A stretch of 35,799 bases of DNA from JBOGFC01 sp050742155 (GTDB taxonomy: Bacteria; Actinomycetota; Acidimicrobiia; Spongiisociales; JALYHC01), in NCBI GenBank assembly GCA_050742155.1, contig JBOGFC010000119.1, positions 1-35,799 of the forward strand, written 5' to 3'. A program made the translations under genes and the position numbers. Under the pieces are notes generated by a model that saw only the letters and a list, made by a program, of their open reading frames with translations, made no database searches and was not told the origin of the DNA. Position 1 is the first letter of the stretch. The number at the start of each line of letters is the position of its first letter. Below, piece by piece: positions 23,495-31,095 of the stretch.

Positions 23495-25159
23495 ATGAGA
23501 CACGACGTACGTTGGTTGGCATTGCTGGCCGTCCTGGCGCTGGTCGCCCTGGCCTGTGCACCTGGGCCCACCACTGAGACCACCACCGCCGCGCCGGCTA
23601 CCACGGCCGCGCCGGCTACCACGGCCGCGCCCGAGGGCGCTTCGGTGGTCGCGGCAAGCTGCGACTACGGAGGCAAGATCCAATCGATCGAAGCCACCGA
23701 TCCGCTGACCGTGGTGTTCACGCTCTGCGCGCCGGTGCCGGCCTTCCAGCAGATCGTGGCCTTCACCCCGTTCAGCGTCCAACCGGCCGAGCACCTCGAG
23801 GCCACCGGGGGCGCTCCGCTCGACAACCCGATCGGGACCGGGCCGTTCGTGCTGGAAGCCTGGAATCGCGGATCGGACATCGTCTTCCAGCGCAACGACG
23901 ACTACTGGGGCGAGCCCCCGGCCTTCCAGACCCTCGTCTTCCGGTGGGCGACCGAGAGCGCCACTCGACTGCTCGAGCTGCAGTCGGGGAACGCCGACCA
24001 GATCACCACGCTGGCCACCGACGACATCCCCACGGTGGAGTCGGATCCCAACCTCCAGCTCTTGCCCGACCAGAACCCCAACGTCTTCTACCTGGGGATG
24101 TCCACGTTCCACGAGCCCTTCGAGGACATACGGGTGCGGCAGGCGATCGCCATAGGGATCGACCGGCAGCGGATCGTCGACAACTTCTACCCGCCCGGCT
24201 CGGAGGTGGCCTCCCACTTCACGCCCTGCTCGATCGAGAACGGCTGCCAGGGCGACGAGTGGTACGAGTTCGATCCGGAGGCCGGCCGGGCCCTCCTCAA
24301 CGAGGCAGGGGTAGGCGGGTTCAACGTCACCATCACCTACCGGGACGTGTTCCGGGTGTACTTGCCGGAGCCGGGGGCGGTCGCCAACGAGATCGCCCAG
24401 CAGCTCCAGGAGAACCTGAACATCAACGCCACCGTGCAGGTGGTGGAGTCGGGCGAGTTCATCGAGTCCTCGACGGCCGGCAACGACGCTCTCTATCTGC
24501 TCGGATGGGGGGCCGACTACCCCCATGTGACCAACTTCTTGGACTTCCACTTCGGGGAGGCCAATCCGCAGTTCGGCGACACCCATCCGGAGATCTACGA
24601 GAACCTGGTGGAGGCGTCCAGCATCGCCGACCCGGCCGAGTCGGCTTCGTTGTACGCGCAGGCCAACAACGCCATCAGGGAGCTGATACCGATGGTGCCC
24701 ATCGCCCACGGGGCGGCGGCCGATGCAGCGCTGGCCTCGCTGGAGGGTGCTCACACTCCTAACTTTGGGGCCCCGCAGTTCGAGCTGATGGACCCCGGCA
24801 AGGACACCCTGGTGTTCATGCAGAACGCCGAGCCGATCAGTCTCTACTGCGCCGACGAGACCGACGGCGAGTCCCTGTCGGCCTGCCAGCAGGTGGTGGA
24901 GCCGCTGCTCGGCTACGACCTGGAGGGAGGGGTGGTGCCCAAGCTGGCCACCGGCTGCGAGTCGAACGAGGACGCCACCGTGTGGACCTGCACCCTCCGG
25001 GAGGGAGTGACCTTCCACGACGGAAGCGAGCTCGAGGCCACCGACGTGGTGGCCTCGTGGGCGGTCGGCATCGATGCCGGCAACCCGCTGCACGTCGGCA
25101 ACAGCGGGGCTTTCGAGTACTACACCTACCTCTGGGACCAGCTGATCCCGGCGGAGTGA
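23495..25159 (+). CDS. Family 5 (DppA/OppA-like) substrate-binding lipoprotein, apparently circularly permuted
   Basis: A 554-aa lipoprotein: signal peptide with lipobox ALAC (Cys21), a Thr/Ala/Pro linker (22-46), then a family 5 solute-binding fold in an unusual order. Residues 57-435 begin with IQSIEATDPLTVVFTLCAPV and GTGPFVLEAWNRGSDIVFQR and run to PMVPIAHGAAADAA, which normally follow the first ~150 residues. Residues 437-554 (DTLVFMQNAEPISLYCADET, VWTCTLREGVTFHDGSELEA, DVVASWAVGIDAGNPLHV) are the part that normally comes first. Together they form one complete permuted domain, without a frameshift. Eight Cys residues could form disulfides. GGGAGAGG lies 4 nt upstream of the ATG. It heads the importer operon, and a UUCG hairpin follows. 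Confidence 0.88.
   Translation: MRHDVRWLALLAVLALVALACAPGPTTETTTAAPATTAAPATTAAPEGASVVAASCDYGGKIQSIEATDPLTVVFTLCAPVPAFQQIVAFTPFSVQPAEHLEATGGAPLDNPIGTGPFVLEAWNRGSDIVFQRNDDYWGEPPAFQTLVFRWATESATRLLELQSGNADQITTLATDDIPTVESDPNLQLLPDQNPNVFYLGMSTFHEPFEDIRVRQAIAIGIDRQRIVDNFYPPGSEVASHFTPCSIENGCQGDEWYEFDPEAGRALLNEAGVGGFNVTITYRDVFRVYLPEPGAVANEIAQQLQENLNINATVQVVESGEFIESSTAGNDALYLLGWGADYPHVTNFLDFHFGEANPQFGDTHPEIYENLVEASSIADPAESASLYAQANNAIRELIPMVPIAHGAAADAALASLEGAHTPNFGAPQFELMDPGKDTLVFMQNAEPISLYCADETDGESLSACQQVVEPLLGYDLEGGVVPKLATGCESNEDATVWTCTLREGVTFHDGSELEATDVVASWAVGIDAGNPLHVGNSGAFEYYTYLWDQLIPAE
23588..23631 (+). repeat. 18-nt tandem repeat in the lipoprotein linker
   Basis: Two exact 18-nt units (23588-23605, 23606-23623) and a partial third encode the ATTAAP-type linker after the lipidated Cys. 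Such low-complexity linkers hold the domain off the membrane and vary in length by replication slippage. Confidence 0.75.
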
Positions 25160-25180
25160 TCGCTGATCAGGTGATCAAGG

Positions 25181-25206
25181 CAGGGGGGAGCTTCGGCTCC
25201 CCCCTG
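25181..25206 (+). terminator. Attenuating hairpin with UUCG loop between binding protein and permease
   Basis: CAGGGGGGAGC and GCTCCCCCCTG form a perfect 11-bp stem closed by the very stable TTCG loop, 21 nt after the binding-protein stop. It is followed by TTACTTTG, only a weak T-run, so it is likely a partial terminator or mRNA-stabilising hairpin that lets more lipoprotein than permease be made. Confidence 0.7.
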
Positions 25207-25207
25207 T

Positions 25208-25213
25208 TACTTT
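25208..25213 (+). promoter_or_regulatory. Candidate -10 element of the first permease gene
   Basis: TACTTT ends 7 nt before the ATG at 25221, which has no ribosome binding site. A leaderless internal promoter directly after the hairpin would explain that start. The T-run may be only the tail of the terminator. Confidence 0.3.
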
Positions 25214-25220
25214 GCTCCCC

Positions 25221-26300
25221 ATGATCGGCTTCTTGGCCCGACGGCTCATCTACACCATTCCGGTGCTGCTCGGGATCGTGGTGGTGGCCTTCTTCATCGT
25301 CCGCCTCATTCCCGGGGATCCCTGTCGGGCCATGCTCGGGGAACGGGCCACTCAAGCGGCCTGTGAGGCGTTCAACCGGGCCAACGGCCTCGACCGGCCG
25401 ATCCCGGTCCAATTGGGCATCTACCTGGGAAACCTGCTGAAGCTCGACCTGGGTGAGTCGATCCGCTTCTCGCGCCCGGTCACCCAGCTCCTCGTCGAAC
25501 GCCTCCCTATGACCATCGAGCTGTCGGTGGCCGCCCTGACGTTGGCCCTCCTCTTCGGCATCCCGCTGGGGATCACCGCCGCCATGCGGCACAACACCTC
25601 GGTGGACCTCGGGACGATGGCGTTCGCCAACATCGGGGTCTCCATGCCGGTCTTCTGGCTGGGGCTGATGCTCGCCTACCTGTTCGCCCTGGTCCTCAGG
25701 GACACGCCGTTCGTGCTGCCTCCATCCGGGCGCCTCACCGCCGGCGTCTCCTCCATCCCGTTCTACGTGAAGTGGGGCTGGGAGGTGGACCTCAACACCT
25801 TCCGGGGCGACCTCCTCGAGTTCATCTCCAACTTCTTCGTCTTCAACTCACTGATCACCGGTCAGTGGAAAGTGTTGGTCGACGCCATCAAGCACCTGAT
25901 CCTGCCGGCGGTGGCCGTCTCCACGATCCCCATGGCGATCATCGCCCGCATCACCCGTTCCTCGCTGCTGGAGGTGCTCGGCTCCGACTACGTGCGCACC
26001 GCCCGGGCCAAGGGGGCCCGGGAGCCCCGGGTGGTGGCCCGCCACGCCCTCCGCAACGCCCTCCTCCCCGTGGTGACCATCGGCGGCCTGCAGCTCGGGC
26101 TGCTGCTGGGAGGGGCCATCCTCACCGAGACGGTCTTCGGGCTGGCCGGCATAGGGCGGGCACTGGTCGAGGCGATCTTCGCCCGGGACTTCGCCATCGT
26201 GCAGGGCTTCACGCTGGTGGTGGCGCTGAGCTACGTGATAGTCAACCTCCTGGTCGACATCTCCTATGCCTACCTCGACCCCCGGATCCGGCTCGAATGA
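25221..26300 (+). CDS. Peptide/nickel-type ABC importer permease (DppB-like)
   Basis: A 359-aa permease. MIGFLARRLIYTIPVLLGIV begins with the usual R-R-L-(I/L) and first helix, LIPGDPCRAMLGERAT follows, and about six helices precede the cytoplasmic EAA loop YVRTARAKGAREPRVVARHALRNALLP that docks on the ATPases. The C-terminal ETVFGLAGIGRALVEAIFARDF is also typical of the DppB group. I chose the ATG at 25221; a TTG at 25212 would add three residues. It is preceded by the UUCG hairpin and overlaps the next gene as ATGA. The substrate, a peptide, nickel or other compound, is fixed mainly by the binding protein and is unknown. Confidence 0.9.
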   Translation: MIGFLARRLIYTIPVLLGIVVVAFFIVRLIPGDPCRAMLGERATQAACEAFNRANGLDRPIPVQLGIYLGNLLKLDLGESIRFSRPVTQLLVERLPMTIELSVAALTLALLFGIPLGITAAMRHNTSVDLGTMAFANIGVSMPVFWLGLMLAYLFALVLRDTPFVLPPSGRLTAGVSSIPFYVKWGWEVDLNTFRGDLLEFISNFFVFNSLITGQWKVLVDAIKHLILPAVAVSTIPMAIIARITRSSLLEVLGSDYVRTARAKGAREPRVVARHALRNALLPVVTIGGLQLGLLLGGAILTETVFGLAGIGRALVEAIFARDFAIVQGFTLVVALSYVIVNLLVDISYAYLDPRIRLE

Positions 26301-27259
26301 CCGTCATCGGGGAGCCCAGGGACCAGGTCACCGATGTCAGGCGGCTGGCCGAGGAAGGCCGCCTCCTCGACCGGCCCACCTCGCTGTGGAGGACCGGCTG
26401 GCGCCGGCTGCTGCGGCGCAGGACCGGGGTGGCCGGCCTCGTCATCATCGGGTTCTGGGTGCTGGTGGCCATCTTCGCCCCCCTGCTGGCACCCTACGAC
26501 CCCGAACGCGGCCTGCTCGGGCAGGAGGACATCCGACGCCGTGATGCCCCGTGCGTCCACGCGCTGGGCTGCCCGGAGGAACGGCCCCAGCACATCCTGG
26601 GAGTGGACGGGAACGCCCGTGACGTCTTCTCTCGCATCGTCTTCGGGGCCCGGGTGAGCCTCACCATCGGGATCAGCACCGTCACCGCCGCCATCTTGGT
26701 GGGCGGCGCTCTCGGAGCGATCTCCGGGTTCTGGGGAGGATGGCTCGACAACCTCATCATGCGCGTGATGGACGTCATCCTCGGCTTCCCGGCCCTGCTG
26801 CTGGCCATCGCCATCGTGGCCGTGCTGGGGCCGGGGCTGCGGAACGCCCTGCTGGCCATCGCCATCGTGGCCATCCCTCAATACGCCCGGGTGATGCGAG
26901 CCTCCGTCCTCCAGATCAAGGAGCTCGACTTCGTGGCCGCCTCCCGGGCCCTGGGAGCTTCCAACGGCCGGATCCTCCTGACCCGGGTGGTCCCCAATGC
27001 GCTCACCCCGCTGGTGGTGCTCGGCACACTGGGGATCGCCTCCGCCATCCTGGAGGCGGCCGGGCTCTCCTTCTTGGGGCTGGGAGCCCAGCCTCCCACC
27101 CCGGAGTGGGGCACCATGCTGGGCGAGGAGCGCAACCAGCTCTTCTCGGCCCCCCACCTGGTCTTCTTCCCCGGCCTGGCCATCATGCTGACCGTGCTGG
27201 GCTTCAACCTGCTCGGGGACGGCCTGCGCGACGCCCTCGACCCGAAGCTGAGCGAGTGA
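26297..27259 (+). CDS. Peptide/nickel-type ABC importer permease (DppC-like)
   Basis: A 320-aa permease with a roughly 40-residue cytoplasmic N-terminus, the first helix GVAGLVIIGFWVLVAIFAPLLAPYDP, and a periplasmic loop HILGVDGNARDVFSRIVFGARVSL typical of DppC. The EAA loop is FVAASRALGASNGRILLTRVVPNA. It ends with the conserved ETAGLSFLGLGAQPPTPEWG-like block (EAAGLSFLGLGAQPPTPEWG). The ATG overlaps the DppB stop (ATGA), and its own stop overlaps the next gene as GTGA, so translation is coupled. The longer in-frame extension upstream is a shadow of DppB. It pairs with DppB to form the channel. Confidence 0.9.
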   Translation: MTVIGEPRDQVTDVRRLAEEGRLLDRPTSLWRTGWRRLLRRRTGVAGLVIIGFWVLVAIFAPLLAPYDPERGLLGQEDIRRRDAPCVHALGCPEERPQHILGVDGNARDVFSRIVFGARVSLTIGISTVTAAILVGGALGAISGFWGGWLDNLIMRVMDVILGFPALLLAIAIVAVLGPGLRNALLAIAIVAIPQYARVMRASVLQIKELDFVAASRALGASNGRILLTRVVPNALTPLVVLGTLGIASAILEAAGLSFLGLGAQPPTPEWGTMLGEERNQLFSAPHLVFFPGLAIMLTVLGFNLLGDGLRDALDPKLSE

Positions 27260-28302
27260 GCGGACCCGGGGCCGGTGAGCAGCAACTCCTCGACGTGCAA
27301 GGGCTGCGCACCTGGTTCCACACCGCCGATGGGGTGGTGAAGGCGGTCGACGAGGTCAGCCTGCAGGTCGGACGGGGCGAGATCCTCGGCCTGGTCGGCG
27401 AATCGGGATGCGGTAAGAGCGTCACCTCTCTGTCCATCCTCCGGCTGGTGCCCTACCCGGGGCGTGTCGAGGCCGGGCGCATCCTCTTCAACGGGCGGAA
27501 CTTGCTCGACATGTCGAAAGAGGAGCTCGCCGACCTACGGGGAGACGACATCTCGATGATCTTCCAGCAGCCCACCTCGTCGCTCAACCCGGTGTACCGG
27601 GTGGGGCTACAAATCTCCGAGGTCTTCGAGCTGCACCGCCGGATGACCCGCCAGGCGGGTGGGGCCGCCGCGGTGGAGATGCTGTCCCGGGTGGGGATCC
27701 CGGACCCCAAGCGGCGGGCCCTCGCCTACCCGCACGAGCTCTCCGGCGGGATGGCCCAGCGGGTGATGATCGCCATGGCCCTCGCCTGCCGGCCGGACCT
27801 CCTCATCGCCGACGAGCCGACCACCGCCCTCGACGTCACCATCCAGGCCCAGATCCTCGACCTCATGCGAGACCTGCGCTCCGAGTTCGGCATGGCGATC
27901 ATCCTCATCACCCATGACCTGGGGATCGTGGCCGAGATGGCCGAGCGGGTGGCGGTGATGTACGCCGGCCAGATCGTGGAGGAGGCCGACACCAAGACCC
28001 TCTTCGCCGACCCCAAGCATCCCTATACGAGAGGTCTGATCGGCTCCATCCCGGTCATCGGCACACGCAAGGAATCCCTCGAGGTGATCCCCGGCCGGGT
28101 GCCCAACCTGATCGACCTGCCTCCCGGGTGCCGCTTCGCTCCCCGCTGCCGGGCCCGCATCGAGGCCGACTGCACCATCTGCACCCACGAGGCTCCCGAT
28201 CTCATCGAGGTGGAGCCCGGGCACAAGGTGCGCTGCTGGCTGTATTCCGAGGACCGGGCTGCCCGCGAAGCGGACCTGGCCCGCACGAAGGCGACCGTGT
28301 GA
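27256..28302 (+). CDS. Peptide/nickel-type ABC importer ATP-binding protein (DppD-like)
   Basis: A 348-aa ATPase. Walker A is GESGCGKS, the Q-loop is in MIFQQPTSSLNPV, the signature is LSGGMAQR, Walker B is LLIADEP, and the H-loop is in LITHDLGIV. The C-terminal oligopeptide/dipeptide extension carries four Cys residues (CRFAPRCRARIEADCTIC) at about 293-310, which in related importers can coordinate an Fe-S cluster; that is inferred by similarity. The GTG at 27256 overlaps the DppC stop, and the next ATPase gene overlaps its stop. It works as a heterodimer with DppF. Confidence 0.92.
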   Translation: MSGPGAGEQQLLDVQGLRTWFHTADGVVKAVDEVSLQVGRGEILGLVGESGCGKSVTSLSILRLVPYPGRVEAGRILFNGRNLLDMSKEELADLRGDDISMIFQQPTSSLNPVYRVGLQISEVFELHRRMTRQAGGAAAVEMLSRVGIPDPKRRALAYPHELSGGMAQRVMIAMALACRPDLLIADEPTTALDVTIQAQILDLMRDLRSEFGMAIILITHDLGIVAEMAERVAVMYAGQIVEEADTKTLFADPKHPYTRGLIGSIPVIGTRKESLEVIPGRVPNLIDLPPGCRFAPRCRARIEADCTICTHEAPDLIEVEPGHKVRCWLYSEDRAAREADLARTKATV

Positions 28303-29309
28303 CCAAGCTGGTCGAGGTGCGGGGCCTGGTCAAGCACTTCCCGGTCAAGGCCGGGGCCTTCCAGCGTGTGGCCGGCTACGTCCAGGCGGTGGACGGGGTG
28401 GACCTGGACATTGGGGAGGGGGAGGTGCTGGGCCTGGTGGGCGAATCGGGGTGCGGTAAGTCGACGCTGGGGCGCCTGCTGCTGCGTCTCCTCGACCCCG
28501 ACCAGGGCGAGATCCGCTTCGGAGGTGTCGATCTGGTGAAGGCGGACCGCCGGGAGCTGCGGCGGCTCCGCCAGAAGATGCAGATCATCTTCCAGGACCC
28601 CTTCTCCTCCCTGGACCCGCGGGCCTCGGTGCGGACCAGCATCGCCGAGGGGCTGCGGGTGCACGGGGTACCTTCCGGCGAGCACCGTGCCCGGGTGGAG
28701 AAGGTGCTGGAGATGGTGGGCCTGGAGCGATACCACGCCCGCCGCTACCCCCACCAGTTCTCCGGCGGCCAGCGGCAGCGGATCGGGATCGCCCGGGCGC
28801 TGGTGGTCGACCCCCGCTTCCTGGTGTGCGACGAGCCGGTCTCCGCCCTGGACGTCTCCATCCAATCCCAGATCCTCAACCTGCTCAAGAGCCTGCAGCG
28901 GGAGCTGTCGCTCACCATGCTCTTCATCGCCCACGACCTCTCGGTGGTGGAGCACCTCTGCGACCGGGTGGCGGTGATGTACCTGGGGAAGATCGTCGAG
29001 GTGGGTACCAAGGATGAGCTCTTCGGCAGCCCCCAGCATCCCTACACGAGGGCTCTGCTCTCCGCCATCCCGATGGCCGACCCCACCCGGGCCAGGCGGC
29101 GCACCATCCTCCAGGGCGAGATTCCCAGCCCGCTCAACCCCCCGGACGCCTGCCGGTTCCACACCCGCTGCCCCATTTTCGCAGAGGGGATCTGTGACGT
29201 GCTGGAGCCTCGGCTGCGCCCCGCCCAGGACGGCCACCTGGCCTCGTGCCACCTACGGACCGGCGACTACCAGCACCTCGATCCGGAGCGGGTCGCCCCC
29301 CGCGTCTAA
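28299..29309 (+). CDS. Peptide/nickel-type ABC importer ATP-binding protein (DppF-like)
   Basis: A 336-aa ATPase, second of the pair. Walker A is GESGCGKS, the Q-loop lies in IIFQDPFSSLDPR, the signature is FSGGQRQR, Walker B is LVCDEP, and the H-loop is in FIAHDLSVV. The C-terminal region has CRFHTRCPIFAEGIC and a following SCHL Cys, the pattern for Fe-S or metal binding in this subfamily. GTG 28299 overlaps the DppD stop. It ends the operon: the convergent kinase gene starts its stop only 2 bp away, with no terminator or palindrome between. Confidence 0.92.
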   Translation: MTKLVEVRGLVKHFPVKAGAFQRVAGYVQAVDGVDLDIGEGEVLGLVGESGCGKSTLGRLLLRLLDPDQGEIRFGGVDLVKADRRELRRLRQKMQIIFQDPFSSLDPRASVRTSIAEGLRVHGVPSGEHRARVEKVLEMVGLERYHARRYPHQFSGGQRQRIGIARALVVDPRFLVCDEPVSALDVSIQSQILNLLKSLQRELSLTMLFIAHDLSVVEHLCDRVAVMYLGKIVEVGTKDELFGSPQHPYTRALLSAIPMADPTRARRRTILQGEIPSPLNPPDACRFHTRCPIFAEGICDVLEPRLRPAQDGHLASCHLRTGDYQHLDPERVAPRV

Positions 29310-29311
29310 CC

Positions 29312-30508
29312 CTACGGCCTGCCCCTCCCCTGGCCCCGGTTGCCGGGAGGGCCCACGTCTCCAGGAGGGCCTTCCTCCTCTGGAGGGACTGTCGGGGCGA
29401 CCGTGGTGGGAGGGGCCGAGCTGACCGTCACCGACGACTCGGTGGGTTGGTCGGAGGACCCCAGCGCGCTCAGCAGCAGCCCGGCCAGCACGATGCCGGC
29501 CACCGCCAGCACCACCACCAGCAGTTGCGGGTGGGCTCGCCACCAGGCCGCCACCTCCGGCCAGCCCGGCCACCAGCCGGCCAGCCGCTCCCTCCTCTCA
29601 GGCCAGGAGGCGGGCGGAGTGTCGGGCCGCTCGGCCGCGGGCAGTGGGACGGTCGTACCACCCGCCGGCACCGCAGCCATGGCCCGGGTGGCATCCATCT
29701 CCCCCGGACTCCGCAGCGCCTCCGCCATCTCGGCGGCCGAGGGGTAGCGCTCGGCCGGATCCTTGGCCAGGGCGCGCAGCACCACCTGCTCGAGACCCGA
29801 CGGCAGCTCGGCCAGCCGGCCGGGCGGGACCGGTTCCTCGGTCTGGTGGGCCATGAGGACCGACATGGGAGTTTCACCTTCGAAGGGTGTCCGCCCAATC
29901 AGCATCTCGTAGAGCAGGATTCCCAGCGAGTAGGTGTCGGAGGCCGGGGTGGCCGCCTTGCCCATCGCCACCTCGGGAGCCACGTAGGAGGCCGTCCCCA
30001 TCACCATCCCCTCGGCGGTCAGACGGGCGGAGCCGTCCAGTGTCCTGGCGATCCCGAAATCGGCCACCCGCACCCGGCCATCCGGGTCGAGGAGGACGTT
30101 GGAGGGCTTGACGTCTCGATGCACCACGCCCCGCTCGTGCCCGAAGTGAAGAGCCTCGGCCACCGCGGCGGCCACCTCGGTGGCCCGTTCCGGCGGGAGG
30201 CGGCCCTCGCGCTTCAGGAGATCGGCCAAGGACTCGCCGTCTACATACTCCATGACGATGAACGGCCCCCCCTGGTCCTCGCCGGCGTCGTAGACCGCTA
30301 CCACACCGGGGTGGGAGAGCGAGCCGGCCGCCCGGGCCTCCTGCTGGAAGCGGGCCGCCGCGGCGCGGTCGGCGGCCAGGTGAGCATGGAGCCGCTTGAT
30401 GGCCACCGAGCGATCGAGAGCGGCGTCCCGGGCCCTCCACACGGTCGACATCCCGCCCGAGCCGAGCGGCTCTTGCACCTCGAAGCGGTCGTCGACTCGT
30501 TCGTTCAC
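29312..30508 (-). CDS. Transmembrane Ser/Thr protein kinase (PknB-like, no PASTA)
   Basis: A 398-aa Hanks-type kinase with a cytoplasmic N-terminal kinase domain (about 8-270), a Pro-rich linker, a single membrane helix (about 329-349) and a short external tail (350-398) with no PASTA repeats. Gly-loop GSGGMSTVW, Lys38 (VAIKRL), catalytic HRDVKPSN (Asp132) and DFG (150-152) are all intact, so it should be active. It is expected to phosphorylate cytoplasmic targets in response to an outside or membrane signal; the Gly/Pro-rich tail has no recognisable sensor. The start is GTG 30508. Palindrome copy B is upstream in the divergent region. Its 3' end is almost flush with that of the importer operon. 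Confidence 0.9.
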   Translation of the reverse strand: MNERVDDRFEVQEPLGSGGMSTVWRARDAALDRSVAIKRLHAHLAADRAAAARFQQEARAAGSLSHPGVVAVYDAGEDQGGPFIVMEYVDGESLADLLKREGRLPPERATEVAAAVAEALHFGHERGVVHRDVKPSNVLLDPDGRVRVADFGIARTLDGSARLTAEGMVMGTASYVAPEVAMGKAATPASDTYSLGILLYEMLIGRTPFEGETPMSVLMAHQTEEPVPPGRLAELPSGLEQVVLRALAKDPAERYPSAAEMAEALRSPGEMDATRAMAAVPAGGTTVPLPAAERPDTPPASWPERRERLAGWWPGWPEVAAWWRAHPQLLVVVLAVAGIVLAGLLLSALGSSDQPTESSVTVSSAPPTTVAPTVPPEEEGPPGDVGPPGNRGQGRGRP

Positions 30509-30542
30509 CTGCTTATCTTCTCATGTAGGGAAGGCAGGATGA

Positions 30543-30593
30543 CGTTCTTGTGACGTTTGTGCACCCAATGGATGGATAACCGTCACGAGAACG
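30543..30593. repeat. 51-nt imperfect palindrome (family copy B)
   Basis: Arms CGTTCTTGTGACG (30543-30555) and CGTCACGAGAACG (30581-30593) are identical to copy A. The 25-nt centre, read in reverse complement, matches that of copy A at 17 of 25 positions, including GTTATCCA. It is the only family copy in a divergent intergenic region, 35 nt before the kinase start, so a role in expression of the kinase is possible. Confidence 0.7.
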
Positions 30594-30613
30594 GAAATGT
30601 CACACCCGAGCGC

Positions 30614-30619
30614 GATAGT
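30614..30619 (+). promoter_or_regulatory. Candidate -10 element of the small Cys/His protein gene
   Basis: GATAGT ends 7 nt before the ATG at 30627, consistent with a leaderless start. It favours this ATG over the one at 30597. Confidence 0.35.
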
Positions 30620-30626
30620 GCCTGAC

Positions 30627-30998
30627 ATGAATACGACGCTCCCCAGCTGCGACCACCAGCCCCGGACGGTGGCCGGAATCGAGGTCGCCACCTGCTCGGC
30701 GTGCCTCACCATCGAGTGGTGGGGACAGGGTCGGCCGCTCGACCCTGCGGAGGGCCTGGCCAGGCTGTTCGGAGAGTTCGACCTGGTGGACCGCCTCCCG
30801 GCCGTGCACGCTCCGGCGCCGGAGATCCTCGTCTACCGGCCGCCCCAGCGGAGAGCTCGATCCCGGTTGGGGGTCTTTCCGGAGTTGGTCTGGCTGGAGG
30901 CTGCCCCGGACCTGTGGCTCTCCCACGACGGCACCCACCTGTTGCTCGCCCCCACCGATCCCCTCCTGCTCACCAACCTGGACCGGCATCGGGGCTGA
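30627..30998 (+). CDS. Small protein with Cys/His zinc-binding-like motif, unknown
   Basis: A 123-aa protein I do not recognise. The N-terminus has C-x-H-x(12)-C-x2-C spacing (PSCDHQPRTVAGIEVATCSACL), a plausible zinc site, and the rest is a mixed protein with WW, many Leu and Asp, and no membrane segment or signal peptide. I preferred the ATG at 30627 because of the GATAGT 7 nt upstream; ATG 30597 would add ten residues and abut palindrome B. It lies between the kinase (divergent) and the convergent small gene at 31096, with palindrome copy C after its stop. Coding character (GC-rich third positions, a full frame) is reasonable but not certain. Confidence 0.6.
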   Translation: MNTTLPSCDHQPRTVAGIEVATCSACLTIEWWGQGRPLDPAEGLARLFGEFDLVDRLPAVHAPAPEILVYRPPQRRARSRLGVFPELVWLEAAPDLWLSHDGTHLLLAPTDPLLLTNLDRHRG

Positions 30999-31023
30999 GC
31001 GACTTCAGGCCGGCGCCGCCAGG

Positions 31024-31073
31024 CTTCTTGGGTGAGAAATAGCCCGCCGGCGGTCCGGAACTCACGCAAGAAC
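31024..31073. repeat. 50-nt imperfect palindrome (family copy C)
   Basis: TTCTTGGGTGAG (31025-31036) pairs with CTCACGCAAGAA (31061-31072) with one mismatch, and the centre contains CCGCCGGCGG, itself palindromic. It lies in a convergent gap. The right arm matches the solo arm at 14983-15004. The foot TTCTTG/CAAGAA is shared with copies A and B. Confidence 0.6.
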
Positions 31074-31095
31074 GGGAGGAGGCGGAGGCGCAGCC

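Noticed and set aside
23588..23631. 18-nt tandem repeat as a regulatory iteron or CRISPR
   Set aside because: It is in frame inside a lipoprotein linker and encodes Ala/Thr/Pro, so it is coding low complexity.
23438..25093. Long minus-strand open frame opposite the binding protein
   Set aside because: Composition typical of antisense frames in GC-rich DNA, and the plus-strand frame has a lipobox and family motifs.
23495..25159. Frameshifted or chimeric binding-protein gene from a bad assembly
   Set aside because: One uninterrupted frame, a normal signal peptide and a normal stop, and the two parts complement each other without overlap; an assembly error cannot be fully excluded but would have to join in frame.
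17384..31073. The 51-nt palindromes as classical intrinsic terminators or CRISPR repeats
   Set aside because: No T-tract follows either arm, so classical termination is not supported; they are dispersed singly, without spacers, so CRISPR is excluded.
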